A stretch of 64,000 bases of DNA. It comes from Bog-756 sp963713625 (lineage in GTDB: Bacteria; Actinomycetota; Acidimicrobiia; Acidimicrobiales; RAAP-2). Made by a program: the position numbers and the translations under genes. This document shows, piece after piece, positions 8,663-17,090 of this stretch. Each line of letters opens with the position of its first letter. Position 1 is the stretch's first letter. The DNA is taken from the NCBI GenBank assembly GCA_963713625.1, contig CAVQMN010000005.1:186001-250000 (forward strand), read 5' to 3'. The notes under the pieces were generated by a model. It ran no database searches. It worked only from the letters and a program-made list of their open reading frames with translations, and was not told the DNA's origin.

Positions 8663-9050
8663 TTTGGGGCACGCGTGACGGTGCCTGATCCAACCCCCAC
8701 GCCGGGCTCGTCGGGCCCCAGGTCGGCTCGAAGGACCGGCGAGGTCCCGGGTCCGGGCGGCGGCATCAAGGAACCTTGGGGAGGCGGTGGCCTCGGCCGG
8801 GCGCTTTCCGGGAACGTTGACGGTTCCGGATGTCACCAAAGATCCCTCATACGCTGCGGTGACGCCTGGGTCGCACCCTGGCCTGACGCTCCGTCAGAAT
8901 CATGACTTTCTCACAACCGAAGGGGGACTCTGTCTGTCAGAATGAGCACTCCCCTGTAACAGAATGATCACTCTGTCGTTTTGGTATACCGTAATCATCC
9001 GGGTGGGGCGACCTGTCCCACGAGCCAATTCCCAACTAAAGGGGGACTTC
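8663..9050. other. intergenic region upstream of the small secreted protein
   Basis: There is no convincing gene in these 388 bp. The first 200 bp are GC-rich. From about 8890 it becomes AT-richer and holds three direct copies of CAGAATnAnnAC (8895-8906, 8938-8949, 8960-8971), the last inside a nearly perfect palindrome (8960-8975). AAGGGGGAC occurs twice; the second copy is the Shine-Dalgarno of the gene at 9051. Confidence 0.6.
8960..8975. promoter_or_regulatory. near-palindrome, operator candidate
   Basis: CAGA-A-TGATCA-C-TCTG is a 16-bp palindrome with one mismatched pair, 75 nt before the start at 9051. Two further CAGAATnAnnAC half-sites lie upstream at 8895 and 8938. Confidence 0.4.
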
Positions 9051-9533
9051 ATGCGACATCACCTATCCCGACTCTTGGTCTGTGCAGCCTTGGCCGGTTC
9101 GGCCTCGCTGGCTGTGGTGGGCATTCCCGCAGGTACCGCCGGCGCCGCCACACAGCTCACGGTGACCTGCACGTCGCTGACGGGCAGCAACACCTCGCAG
9201 ACGGCGAGCGGCTGCTCGGGCGCTGACGTGAGCCAGACCGGGACCCACGGAACCATCACCCCCCACGTGAACACCACGACCCACAAGGGGACGGCCACCA
9301 TCAAGTGGGCCACGGGCAAGACGACGACCGAATCGACCTCATACGTGACCAGTTCGGATGCCAGCTGTCCTACCAAGACCGGCTACACGAAGCTCGCCAG
9401 GGCGACCACGACGAGCGTGGTGACGGGCGGTACGGCGACCAAGCTGATCGGCACGAAGAAATTCACCGCCGTCTCGTGCGAATACGCCAAGGGCGGACTG
9501 AAGATCTTCAATGTCGGCAAGGACGTCTACTAG
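9051..9533 (+). CDS. small secreted protein of unknown function
   Basis: The 160-residue protein has a classical Sec signal peptide: MRHHLSRL, a hydrophobic core to about residue 25, and an AGTAGAA cleavage region near residue 33. The mature part (about 127 residues) is rich in Thr, Ser and Gly and carries four Cys (40, 55, 106, 143), probably two disulfides. I do not recognise a family; it looks like a beta-rich exported actinobacterial protein. Start ATG 9051 follows AAAGGGGGAC at good spacing, which decides it over the longer reading from 8964. A strong hairpin terminator follows 30 nt after the stop, so it is a single-gene unit. Confidence 0.8.
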   Translation: MRHHLSRLLVCAALAGSASLAVVGIPAGTAGAATQLTVTCTSLTGSNTSQTASGCSGADVSQTGTHGTITPHVNTTTHKGTATIKWATGKTTTESTSYVTSSDASCPTKTGYTKLARATTTSVVTGGTATKLIGTKKFTAVSCEYAKGGLKIFNVGKDVY

Positions 9534-9563
9534 GAGTCCTCGGGCATTCACGAGGAAGTTTGC

Positions 9564-9597
9564 AGGAGGCCCCCCGGCACAGCCCGGGGGGCCTCCT
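9564..9597. terminator. hairpin terminator between convergent genes
   Basis: AGGAGGCCCCCCGG (9564-9577) pairs perfectly with 9584-9597, with a 6-nt loop. It lies between the stop at 9533 (+) and the nitroreductase stop at 9646 (-) and could serve both strands. There is no U-tract, which is common in GC-rich actinobacteria. Confidence 0.8.
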
Positions 9598-9645
9598 CGC
9601 GTCGGCCCTCCCTCCCGAAGTCCGGGAATCCCGTGCGCCCGGTGC

Positions 9646-10317
9646 TCAGCCGGGGGGTGAAGGGTCCGCACCCTCTCCGATGATCTGGCCGGCCGGTTCG
9701 TCCCAGTGGTCGAGGAATACGACGTCGGCCAGGGGGCGCCGGCGAACCGGCCCGTGTCTGCCCCGCGGCCAACCGATGACGACATGCCCGGCAAGCATCC
9801 AGCCGTCCGGTATCCCGACGGCCTCACGAAGGAGTGACTCGCCGCCGTAGGAGGCCCAACTGGTGAGGCAGGCCCCGAGCCCGAGGGCGCGGGCAGCAAG
9901 CAGAAGATTCTGCATCGCCGGGAAGATCGACCCTCCGAGGAGGAGTTCCGAGGCGGACGGGTACCGCTCCTGTGCGAACAGGATGGAGGTGAACTCACCG
10001 GCCCGGTCGTGGAGCTCATACGTCGCCCGGTTGGTCCGTGCCCGCCGGCTGTCGTCGTCGTCCCCTGGCCTCGTCATCCCATACACCGGCTCGATCACCT
10101 CGAGGGCCCGGGCTGCGGCGCGGGCGACGACGGCCCGTTGTTCCGGGGACCGGAGGACGATGAACCGCCACCCTTGGGCATTCGCGCCAGAGGGGGCCCA
10201 CGTCGCCGCTTCGAGGCACCGGGCCAGGGTGGCGTCGTCGACCGGATCGTCGGTGAAGCGACGGATGGTCCGGGACGTCGACATCACCTCCCAGACATCG
10301 GTGATCTGTTCGGCCAT
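9646..10317 (-). CDS. nitroreductase-family flavoprotein
   Basis: The 223-residue protein has nitroreductase features: RTIRRFTDDPVDDATL at the N terminus (FMN phosphate-binding Arg residues), EAATWAPSGANAQGWRFIVL (the PSxxNxQxW motif), and AMQNLLLAARALGLGACLTS in the second half. These FMN enzymes reduce nitro groups, quinones or enones with NAD(P)H, and some family members dehalogenate. ATG 10317 is chosen because AGGAGG lies 7-8 nt upstream; the longer open reading from 10512 has no such signal. It is convergent with the small secreted-protein gene and shares its terminator. Confidence 0.88.
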   Translation of the reverse strand: MAEQITDVWEVMSTSRTIRRFTDDPVDDATLARCLEAATWAPSGANAQGWRFIVLRSPEQRAVVARAAARALEVIEPVYGMTRPGDDDDSRRARTNRATYELHDRAGEFTSILFAQERYPSASELLLGGSIFPAMQNLLLAARALGLGACLTSWASYGGESLLREAVGIPDGWMLAGHVVIGWPRGRHGPVRRRPLADVVFLDHWDEPAGQIIGEGADPSPPG

Positions 10318-10808
10318 ACGACGTCCTCCTGGTTCGGTTCCTGCACTCCTGATCCGGCTCCCGCACCCGGTCCCGATGCCCTGCGGCCAAGGCCCCAGCG
10401 TGTCGCGGCGGCGTCCGATCCTCCACTGATCACGCTGGTTGGATGGAGGGCACACTACCCAGGCCAGGAGCGTGCAGCCGGATCCGGACCGAGCCACATT
10501 CTCACTTGACACGATTGAATCTTTGACTTAAGAATCACCAGTTCTCATTTTACCAATCAACAATTCTGTTCTAGAGAATCTAGAGTTCTGCAGGGCTGGG
10601 CCCGGACCCGACGAAAGCACAGAGCAGCACTTCGTCGGCTTCGGGAGGCTGGACGACAGGGGGAGGCGGACGAGGAATCACTGCCGTGAAGACATGACCA
10701 GGCCCGTCGCCTGGTGCAGGCGTAGTGCCGGGCATCGCCGGGGGATCTCGTCGAGCGGGTGTCACGAACGAAATCGTCAATTCGGGTTACGAGTGGAAGT
10801 TGAGGAAC
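10318..10808. other. divergent intergenic region with an AT-rich promoter zone
   Basis: No gene is convincing in these 491 bp. Positions 10505-10590 are strikingly AT-rich compared with both sides and include TCTAGA-gaa-TCTAGA (10570-10584), a CTTAAG palindrome and two AGTTCT copies. This is the likely promoter zone for the GYW-repeat protein (+) and perhaps for the nitroreductase (-). Confidence 0.55.
10570..10584. promoter_or_regulatory. inverted repeat in AT-rich promoter zone
   Basis: TCTAGA, 3 nt, TCTAGA: two 6-bp palindromes that are also inverted copies of each other. Located 225 nt before the start at 10809. Confidence 0.35.
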
Positions 10809-12830
10809 ATGAGAGCAACACGATCAGGATCCCTACGACTGGCCTCTTTGGGAGGGGCGCTGCTCCTTGCGGCCAGCGTCATTTCCATGGTGCAAATCGG
10901 TGCGACTCCCGCCTCTGCTGCGCCCGTCACTGAGAACTTCGCCTCCTACGCCTCTGCGTTCAGCCTCTTCGTCCCCGCCACACTCACGACGAACATCACC
11001 CAGCCGGCACTCGTGGCGCCGAACGCCAGCTACACGATGGCGGTCGGTTCGAACACCGAGACGGTTCCTTCTTCGCTCAGCGGCTTGACCATCGGCTACA
11101 CCACCGGGCTGAAGACCGTCGTTCCCGTGCCTGCGGGCGCGACATACGTCCCCGGCAGTCTTTCGACCGGCCTCACGTGGACGTTTGTCAACAACGGGGT
11201 CACCACGCACGGACCGTACGACGTGACCTACTGCACGGCGGCGGGCCCGAGTTGCAACGCCTCTCCCCACTCCTCCACATTCCTCGGGTCCACCTCGACT
11301 CCCTACTTCGAGCTGGACACCGGGTCCACCCAGTTTGCCGGGGGCGGGACGTTGACCCTTCCCGCCTGGAGCGCCTCCTTCAAGGCAACCGGTGCAGTCG
11401 GCAGCTCGATCCAGCCCACGGTCAGCGAGTACGACTACACCGACAATGTCGAGAGCCTGGGTGTTCTTTCCGCAGTCTCGTACCCCTCCGGGGCCTTCAG
11501 CGGCACGCCGGGATCTCCGCCGCCGTATGTGTTCCAGCCGCTGGCCTCCACCAACATCGGTGTCCCCACCCCCGTGGTCACCGCCGTGCTTCCCAACTCC
11601 GGCCCGGTGGCCGGTGGGAGCACCGTGACCATCCACGGCTACAACCTGACCACCCCGACCAAGGTCACCTTCGGGTCGAAGGCGGCCACCAGCTTCACCA
11701 GCGTCACCCCGGATGCGGTGACCGCGGTGGCCCCTCCGGGCACCAACGGCTCCACGGTCAACGTCCAGCTGACCAACTCGGCCGGGACCTCGAGTGTGAA
11801 CTCGAACGCCCAGTTCACCTACACCAACGGTCCCATCGTGACCGGGGTGAGCCCGTCCACCGGTCCTCCCTCGGGCGGGACGGTGGTGACCATCACCGGC
11901 CAGCAGCTGACCTCGGCCTCGGCCGTCCACTTCGGCTCCACGCCGGCCACCGCCTTCAACGTCAACTCGGCCACCTCCATCACGGCCACGGCCCCGGCCG
12001 GCACCGGGGTGGTCGACGTGACGGTGACCAACGCCCAGGGCACCTCGGTGACCAGCGCCCAGGACCGGTTCAACTACCGGACCGGGTACTGGCTGACGGC
12101 GGCCGACGGTGGCATCTTCAACTACGGGAACACCCCCTTCGAGGGCTCGGCCGGCGCCCTGCCCCTCAACAAGCCGGTGGTGGGCATCGCCGCCACCCCC
12201 GACGCCGGGGGCTACTGGCTGGCCGCCTCTGACGGTGGTGTCTTCTCCTACGGGGACGCCTCCTTCTTCGGCTCCACCGGGGGCATGACCCTCAACCAGC
12301 CGGTGGTGGGCATCGCCGCCACCCCGAGCGGCTTCGGGTACTGGCTGGTGGCCTCGGACGGCGGTGTCTTCTCCTTCGGGGACGCCTCCTTCTACGGCTC
12401 CACCGGGGGCCAGGTGCTCAACGCCCCCATCGTGGGCATCGCCTCCACCCCTGACGGCCACGGCTACTGGCTGGTGGCCTCGGACGGCGGCGTGTTCGCC
12501 TACGGGGACGCCGGCTACTACGGCTCCATGGGTGGCACCCACCTCAACCAGCCGGTGGTGGGCATCGCTCCCACCCCCGACGGCGGGGGCTACTGGTTGA
12601 CGGCGGCCGACGGGGGCATCTTCTCCTTCGGGGACGCCGCCTTCTACGGCTCCATGGGTGGCAGCCATCTCAACAAGCCGGTGGTGGGCATCGCCTCCAA
12701 CCCCAACGGGGGCGGCTACTGGGAGGCCGCATCCGACGGTGGCATCTTCAACTTCGGATCCGCCGCCTTCTTCGGCTCCGCCGGAGACATCACCCTCAAC
12801 CAGCCGGTGGTGGGCGTGGCCGCGGGCTGA
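10809..12830 (+). CDS. secreted IPT/TIG-domain protein with six GYW...DGG repeats
   Basis: The 673-residue protein has a Sec signal peptide (cleavage after ASA near residue 37), a Ser/Thr-rich N-terminal region (40-250), two IPT/TIG immunoglobulin-like domains (about 254-337 and 342-423; each has the P-x-SGP-x-GG-T-V-TI signature) and, from residue 426 to the end, five full 42-residue repeats plus a sixth of 38. Each repeat reads roughly GYWL-x-A-x-DGG-[IV]-F-x-[YF]-G-[DNS] and ends P-[IV]-VGI-A-x-TP. The repeats probably form a closed or open beta-propeller-like surface module. ATG 10809 gives a proper signal peptide; its ribosome site (GAGG) is weak. A strong terminator follows. Confidence 0.88.
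   Translation: MRATRSGSLRLASLGGALLLAASVISMVQIGATPASAAPVTENFASYASAFSLFVPATLTTNITQPALVAPNASYTMAVGSNTETVPSSLSGLTIGYTTGLKTVVPVPAGATYVPGSLSTGLTWTFVNNGVTTHGPYDVTYCTAAGPSCNASPHSSTFLGSTSTPYFELDTGSTQFAGGGTLTLPAWSASFKATGAVGSSIQPTVSEYDYTDNVESLGVLSAVSYPSGAFSGTPGSPPPYVFQPLASTNIGVPTPVVTAVLPNSGPVAGGSTVTIHGYNLTTPTKVTFGSKAATSFTSVTPDAVTAVAPPGTNGSTVNVQLTNSAGTSSVNSNAQFTYTNGPIVTGVSPSTGPPSGGTVVTITGQQLTSASAVHFGSTPATAFNVNSATSITATAPAGTGVVDVTVTNAQGTSVTSAQDRFNYRTGYWLTAADGGIFNYGNTPFEGSAGALPLNKPVVGIAATPDAGGYWLAASDGGVFSYGDASFFGSTGGMTLNQPVVGIAATPSGFGYWLVASDGGVFSFGDASFYGSTGGQVLNAPIVGIASTPDGHGYWLVASDGGVFAYGDAGYYGSMGGTHLNQPVVGIAPTPDGGGYWLTAADGGIFSFGDAAFYGSMGGSHLNKPVVGIASNPNGGGYWEAASDGGIFNFGSAAFFGSAGDITLNQPVVGVAAG
12084..12827 (+). 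repeat. six 126-bp coding repeats of the GYW module
   Basis: The units start at 12084, 12210, 12336, 12462, 12588 and 12714; the last is cut to 114 bp by the stop. Units 2-4 are most alike at DNA level (GACGGCGGTGTCTTCTCC-type blocks recur), indicating expansion by recent duplication. Confidence 0.9.
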
Positions 12831-12845
12831 ACCGCCTGCCGATCC

Positions 12846-12873
12846 AACGGGATCAGCCCAACGGGATCAGCCC
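12846..12873 (+). repeat. 14-bp direct tandem repeat
   Basis: AACGGGATCAGCCC occurs twice back to back (12846-12859, 12860-12873), 15 nt after the stop of the GYW-repeat gene. Confidence 0.85.
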
Positions 12874-12886
12874 CATAGATCATCAT

Positions 12887-12919
12887 GGAATGACCCCCGG
12901 CTCGTCCGGGGGTCATTCC
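12887..12919 (+). terminator. hairpin terminator of the GYW-repeat gene
   Basis: GGAATGACCCCCGG (12887-12900) pairs perfectly with 12906-12919 around a 5-nt loop. It lies 56 nt after the stop at 12830. Confidence 0.85.
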
Positions 12920-13170
12920 CTATCGGGAACCGTCGTCCGCTATGAGAACAACCCGCACCGGGGGTTCGCCCACCGAAGGCCCAACCCGCTCAGACCCAGA
13001 GGCCAACAGACATCACGACCGGCCCGAAGCCGGTCGAAGTAGTCAGCACTATCCCCGTCAAGTCTGTGACCAGGCTCGAACCCGGTGACATCTCTCAGCC
13101 GATTGAGATCGAGGAGGGCGTCCTCGGCCTGATCGTGGTTGCTGTTGGCCGACACGCCGCGTCGCGCCAT

Positions 13171-13224
13171 GTTCGAAGCCTGACGGCAGTTCGAAGCCTG
13201 ACGGCATGTTCGAAGCCTGACGGC
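13171..13224 (+). repeat. three 17-bp tandem repeats downstream of the aldehyde dehydrogenase gene
   Basis: GTTCGAAGCCTGACGGC occurs at 13171-13187, 13189-13205 and 13208-13224, with 1-2 nt between copies. The repeats lie 23 bp beyond the stop of the minus-strand gene at 13248. The core CCTGACGGC recurs in repeats at 28195 and 33897. Confidence 0.9.
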
Positions 13225-13247
13225 TGCCCGTCAGTCCCCTGTGCCCA

Positions 13248-14729
13248 TCAGCCGGCGGGCCACGCCAGTGACTTGGTCTCGAGGTACTGATCGAACCCGG
13301 CAATGCCGTTCTGACGACCGATGCCACTGTCCTTGTAGCCACCGAAGGGGACGTCAGGGGTGTAGAACGAGCCGCCGTTGACGCTCAATACGCCCGCACG
13401 AATACGTCGCGCCACGGCCATCGACCGTTCGAGCGACCCCGAGGCCACCATGCCGGCCAGCCCGTACTTGCTGTCGTTGGCGATCCTCACTGCGTCATCG
13501 TCATCATCGAAAGGGATCACCGCCAGCACCGGTCCGAAGATCTCCTCCTGGGCGATGGTCATCGAGTTGTCGACGTTGGTGAACAGGGTGGGCTCCACGT
13601 ACCAGCCATGGGGCTGATCGCTGGGACGATTGCCCCCGACGGCCAGGGTCGCACCCTCCTCCACCCCCTTTTCGATATAGCCGAGGACCCTGGCCCGCTG
13701 TTTCTCGGAGATCAGTGGGCCCATGATCACATCGGCACGTTGAGGATCGCCGTAGGGCAGCCCCGGCATGATGGACGACAGGAATTCGACACCTTCGTCA
13801 TAACGGGAGCGGGGCAGGAGCATCCTGGTGGGGATGGCGCATCCCTGCCCGGCATGGGAGCAGACCGCCAGCCCCGACAGCAACGCCGTCGAGAAGTCGG
13901 CATCATCGAGGACGATCGTCGCCGACTTGCCGCCGAGTTCGAGAAAAAGCCGCTTGAGCGTAGCAGCGCCTTTCTCCATGATCCGCTTTCCGACCGCGGT
14001 CGAGCCGGTGAAGGAGATGAGATCCACCTGCGGCGAGAGGGTGAGCTGCTCACCGACCATGTGATCCGAGGAGGCCACGACGTTCAGGACACCCGGGGGG
14101 AGGTCGGTGTGTTCCGCCGCCAGACGACCCACCAGCGTCGCGTTCCAGGGGGTGTCCGGTGCCGGTTTGAGCACCACGGTGTTCCCCGTGGCCAGGGCCT
14201 GAGCCAGCTTGGTGATTCCGACCTCGAACGGATAGTTCCACGGGACGATCGCCCCGACCACGCCGACCGCTTCCTTGATGATGCGGCGCGCACTGTTGGT
14301 GCCGCGGAAGTCGACGGCATCGCCGAGGTCGGACTCCCACCGGTACTCGTCGATGAGCTGGATCGGATAACCCAGTGCACCGTCGAGGGGGGCATCGAGC
14401 TGTGGCCCGAGGGTCAGCATCCGAGGGCAGCCGACCTCCTGGATGAGCTCCTCCCGCAGCTCCTCCCGGTTGGCCTCGAGGGCCTCTTGCAGCTGGCGTA
14501 GACAGCGCTGTCGGAAGGGCCGGTTCGTCGACCAGTCCGTTTCGTCGAAGGCACGGCGGGCGGCGGCGATGGCACGTTCCATATCCTCGGGCGACCCGTC
14601 GGCGACCTGGCCGAGGACCTCTTCGGTCGCCGGGTTCACGTTGTCGAACGTCTTCCCGTGGCTGGCGTCGACGAGCTCCCCGTCGATCAGGAGCCTCGAT
14701 TCTGGGTTCACCTTCGGGATCTCAGCCAC
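13248..14729 (-). CDS. NAD(P)-dependent aldehyde dehydrogenase
   Basis: The 493-residue protein is a full-length ALDH-superfamily enzyme. PWNYPF (163-168) and FTGST (240-244) form the coenzyme site, Glu264 lies in LELGGKS (general base) and the catalytic Cys297 in GQGCAIPTR; EIFGPV and the C-terminal GGYKDSGIGRQNG are also present. It oxidises an aldehyde to an acid, or to an acyl-CoA in some subfamilies. The start is GTG 14729 with AGGAG 12-13 nt upstream. It is divergent from the SDR-thiolase pair (14896 and 15698), which suggests that it supplies or removes an aldehyde or acid in the same pathway. Confidence 0.93.
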   Translation of the reverse strand: MAEIPKVNPESRLLIDGELVDASHGKTFDNVNPATEEVLGQVADGSPEDMERAIAAARRAFDETDWSTNRPFRQRCLRQLQEALEANREELREELIQEVGCPRMLTLGPQLDAPLDGALGYPIQLIDEYRWESDLGDAVDFRGTNSARRIIKEAVGVVGAIVPWNYPFEVGITKLAQALATGNTVVLKPAPDTPWNATLVGRLAAEHTDLPPGVLNVVASSDHMVGEQLTLSPQVDLISFTGSTAVGKRIMEKGAATLKRLFLELGGKSATIVLDDADFSTALLSGLAVCSHAGQGCAIPTRMLLPRSRYDEGVEFLSSIMPGLPYGDPQRADVIMGPLISEKQRARVLGYIEKGVEEGATLAVGGNRPSDQPHGWYVEPTLFTNVDNSMTIAQEEIFGPVLAVIPFDDDDDAVRIANDSKYGLAGMVASGSLERSMAVARRIRAGVLSVNGGSFYTPDVPFGGYKDSGIGRQNGIAGFDQYLETKSLAWPAG

Positions 14730-14810
14730 AAGCTCTCATCTCCTGTCACCGACTTCGATAACTGCGTTTCGTCAGAGGTGATTCTCATCGGAACCATACT
14801 GGAAGTCGAG

Positions 14811-14839
14811 TTGTAAACAATACAGAGGCAGGTTATCGT
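14811..14839 (+). promoter_or_regulatory. promoter of the SDR-thiolase operon
   Basis: TTGTAA (14811-14816), 17-nt spacer, TATCGT (14834-14839), 56 nt before the ATG at 14896. The same architecture recurs at four other catabolic promoters in the window. Confidence 0.65.
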
Positions 14840-14895
14840 CGTCGCTCGTCCTCGACAGGCCGGCCGGCGTCGATGCCGGAGAAGGGAACCATCTG

Positions 14896-15666
14896 ATGGA
14901 GGTGCAAGGGCGTTCGGCCATCGTGACCGGTGGCGCCGGCGGTCTCGGAGCGGCCGCGGTCCGACGGTTGGTGGACATCGGGGTGCGGGTGGCCGTGTTC
15001 GACCTCGATGCCGACCGGGCGGCCGAACTGGCGAAAGAGCTCGGTGACGGTGCTCAGGCGGTGAGCGGCGATGTGAACGACGACGAGGCGGTGGCCGCCG
15101 CCATCGGGGCGGCTCGATCGCTCGGTCCGCTCGGGATCGTGGTCAACGTGGCCGGGGGAGGAGTCGGTGGCGGACGGACCGTGGCCCGTGGCGGGGTGCC
15201 CCACGACAAGGACTCGTTCGTCAAGACCATGGAGATGAACGCCGTCGGGACCTTCAATGTCTCGCGGCTGGCTGCCGCGGCAATGGGCGAGAACGAGCCC
15301 GACGGGGACGGGCAGCGCGGCGTCGTCGTGAACACGGCCTCCATCGCCGGCATGGAGGGCAAGAGCGGCCAGGTGGCCTACGGCGCGGCGAAGGCGGCCA
15401 TCTTGGGCATGACCCTGCCCATGGCCCGGGATCTGGCTCCGATCGGCGTCCGGGTGTGTGCCATCGCCCCTGGGGTGATGGGCACGCCGCTCATGCTGGG
15501 CGCTCTCGAGCACCTCAAGGAAGACCCGGCCCAGGGGATCGTGTTCCCGAAGCGGATGGGCTATCCCGAGGAGTTTGCCCTGATGGTGGAGTCGATCGTC
15601 CGCAATTCCTATCTCAACGGTGAGAACATCCGTCTCGACGGTGCCTTGCGTTTCACCGCCCGGTAG
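14896..15666 (+). CDS. short-chain dehydrogenase/reductase (3-hydroxyacyl-CoA dehydrogenase-like)
   Basis: The 256-residue SDR has VTGGAGGLGAAAVRRL (TGxxxGxG cofactor loop), FDLDADR after beta2 (an acidic residue favouring NAD), NVAGG, a Ser in VNTASIAG, and the catalytic YGAAK. The pattern, with an insertion around GGRTVARGGVPHDKDSF, resembles HSD17B10-like type II 3-hydroxyacyl-CoA dehydrogenases. It is followed 31 nt later by a thiolase, so the two probably run the last two steps of a beta-oxidation cycle. GAGAAGGGA precedes the ATG. Confidence 0.9.
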   Translation: MEVQGRSAIVTGGAGGLGAAAVRRLVDIGVRVAVFDLDADRAAELAKELGDGAQAVSGDVNDDEAVAAAIGAARSLGPLGIVVNVAGGGVGGGRTVARGGVPHDKDSFVKTMEMNAVGTFNVSRLAAAAMGENEPDGDGQRGVVVNTASIAGMEGKSGQVAYGAAKAAILGMTLPMARDLAPIGVRVCAIAPGVMGTPLMLGALEHLKEDPAQGIVFPKRMGYPEEFALMVESIVRNSYLNGENIRLDGALRFTAR

Positions 15667-15697
15667 GCCGTCCCGCGATCAGAAGGAGATGTCAACC

Positions 15698-16870
15698 ATG
15701 CACGAAGCAGTGATCGTGTCGACCGCCCGGAGCCCTATCGCGACCGCGTTCAAGGGATCGCTCGTCGACGTGGACGCCTTCGACCTGGGCACCCGCGTCG
15801 TCGAGGAGTCCGTCCGACGGGCCGGCATCGACCCGGACCTGGTCGATGACGTCGTCCTCGGGGAGACCTTGTACGGGGGCGGCGACATCGCCCGCTACGT
15901 GGCCATCGAGGCGGGCCTGGTCAACGCGCCCGGCGTGGCCCAGAACCGTCACTGCGCCTCGTCGCTCGCCGCGGTACAGAGCGCGGCCGCATCCATCCGG
16001 TCCGGCATGGACGGCGTGGTGATTGCCGGGGGTGCCCACTCCCAGTCCACCTCGCCACGATCGACCCGGCGGGTTCCCGGTACCGACGACTGGGAAGACT
16101 GGATGTCGCCCAGCCACCGTGGAACACCGGACGCCCCGAACCTCGACATGTCGATCACCGTGGGCTGGAACGCCGCCGTCAAGGCCGGTGTCACCCGGGA
16201 GGAGATGGACGCCTGGGCCCTGCGGTCACACCAACGGGCGGTAGCCGCCATCGACGCGGGAAGTTTCGAGGACGAGATCCTTCCCATCGACGTCCACCGC
16301 CGGGACGGGACGGCCGTCACCTTCGCGGTGGACGAGCACCCCCGACGGGACACCAGCCTCGAGAAGCTGGCTTCGCTGAAGCCGCTGCACCCCGAGATCG
16401 ACGGATTCAGCATCACCGCAGGCAATGCCGCCGGGGCCAATGACGGAGCCGCAGCCATGGTTCTCGTCGATGGGGCTTTGAGCGGCCGGCTCGGTCTCGA
16501 GCCCATGGCCGTCGTGAGGGCCTGGGCCTCAGCGGGCGTCCCACCGGCGGACACGGGTCTGGCCCCTACCATCGCCATTCCCAAGGCGCTCGAGCGGGCC
16601 GGCGTCGGGATCGACGACGTGGCGCTGTGGGAGATCAACGAGGCATTCGCATCGATGTGTGTCGCCACCACCAGAATCCTCGGCATCGACGAGTCGGTCG
16701 TGAACGTCCTCGGGAGTGGCTGCAGCCTCGGGCACCCGATCGCCATGACCGGTGCCCGCATGGTGATCTCTCTCGTCAACGAGCTCCGACGCCGAGGCGG
16801 GGGGACGGGAGTCGCGGCCATGTGCGCGGGCGGAGGCATGTCGACCGCACTGGTGATCGACGTCGTCTAG
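15698..16870 (+). CDS. acetyl-CoA acyltransferase (thiolase)
   Basis: The 390-residue protein is a full-length thiolase. The nucleophile Cys86 lies in NRHCASSLAA, and the C-terminal catalytic motifs are EINEAFASM, SLGHPIAMTGARM (His) and CAGGGMSTALVI (Cys). It cleaves a 3-ketoacyl-CoA to acetyl-CoA (or propionyl-CoA) and a shortened acyl-CoA. ATG 15698 is selected because AAGGAG lies upstream at good spacing; a longer reading would overlap the preceding SDR. It is co-transcribed with the SDR from the promoter at 14811. Confidence 0.93.
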   Translation: MHEAVIVSTARSPIATAFKGSLVDVDAFDLGTRVVEESVRRAGIDPDLVDDVVLGETLYGGGDIARYVAIEAGLVNAPGVAQNRHCASSLAAVQSAAASIRSGMDGVVIAGGAHSQSTSPRSTRRVPGTDDWEDWMSPSHRGTPDAPNLDMSITVGWNAAVKAGVTREEMDAWALRSHQRAVAAIDAGSFEDEILPIDVHRRDGTAVTFAVDEHPRRDTSLEKLASLKPLHPEIDGFSITAGNAAGANDGAAAMVLVDGALSGRLGLEPMAVVRAWASAGVPPADTGLAPTIAIPKALERAGVGIDDVALWEINEAFASMCVATTRILGIDESVVNVLGSGCSLGHPIAMTGARMVISLVNELRRRGGGTGVAAMCAGGGMSTALVIDVV

Positions 16871-17090
16871 CCGGCCGGCACCGGCGCCGCGGGATCGACG
16901 TGGTCTCAGGGGTTCCCGTCCGACCTTCTCGTCGGAGCTCGGCCGCGGTGCCGTCCCGCCGGTGCCGCCATCCTCCGTCTGCAGCACCGACCGCTTGTGG
17001 TGGCTGGATGCTCAAAAATGAAACTGGCATTTCGTTAGAAAAAGAAGTAGGTTCTCGCATCGCCCACGACGACCGGGGAGGAGTCTCGGC

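Larger units (their letters stand above)
12831..13247. other. intergenic region between convergent GYW-repeat and aldehyde dehydrogenase genes
   Basis: This 417-bp stretch contains a 14-bp tandem duplication (12846-12873), the terminator at 12887-12919 and three 17-bp tandem repeats (13171-13224). A 76-codon minus-strand frame (12940-13170) has no ribosome-binding site and no recognisable family, so I do not call it a gene. Confidence 0.6.

Noticed and set aside
10833..12668. Long minus-strand reading frame (about 611 codons) opposite the GYW-repeat gene
   Set aside because: It mirrors the repeat codons of the plus strand, is Gly/Arg/His-rich and has no family features.
13065..13110. tRNA gene on the minus strand (GGTTCGAGCC resembles a T-arm)
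   Set aside because: The flanking bases do not form a 5-bp T-stem, and no acceptor, D or anticodon arms can be paired.
12940..13170. 76-codon minus-strand gene
   Set aside because: It has no ribosome site, no recognisable family, and its start lies at the edge of a tandem repeat; it is more likely a chance reading frame.
13171..13224. CRISPR array
   Set aside because: The units are 17 bp with only 1-2 nt between them, with no spacers and no cas genes; it is a plain tandem repeat.
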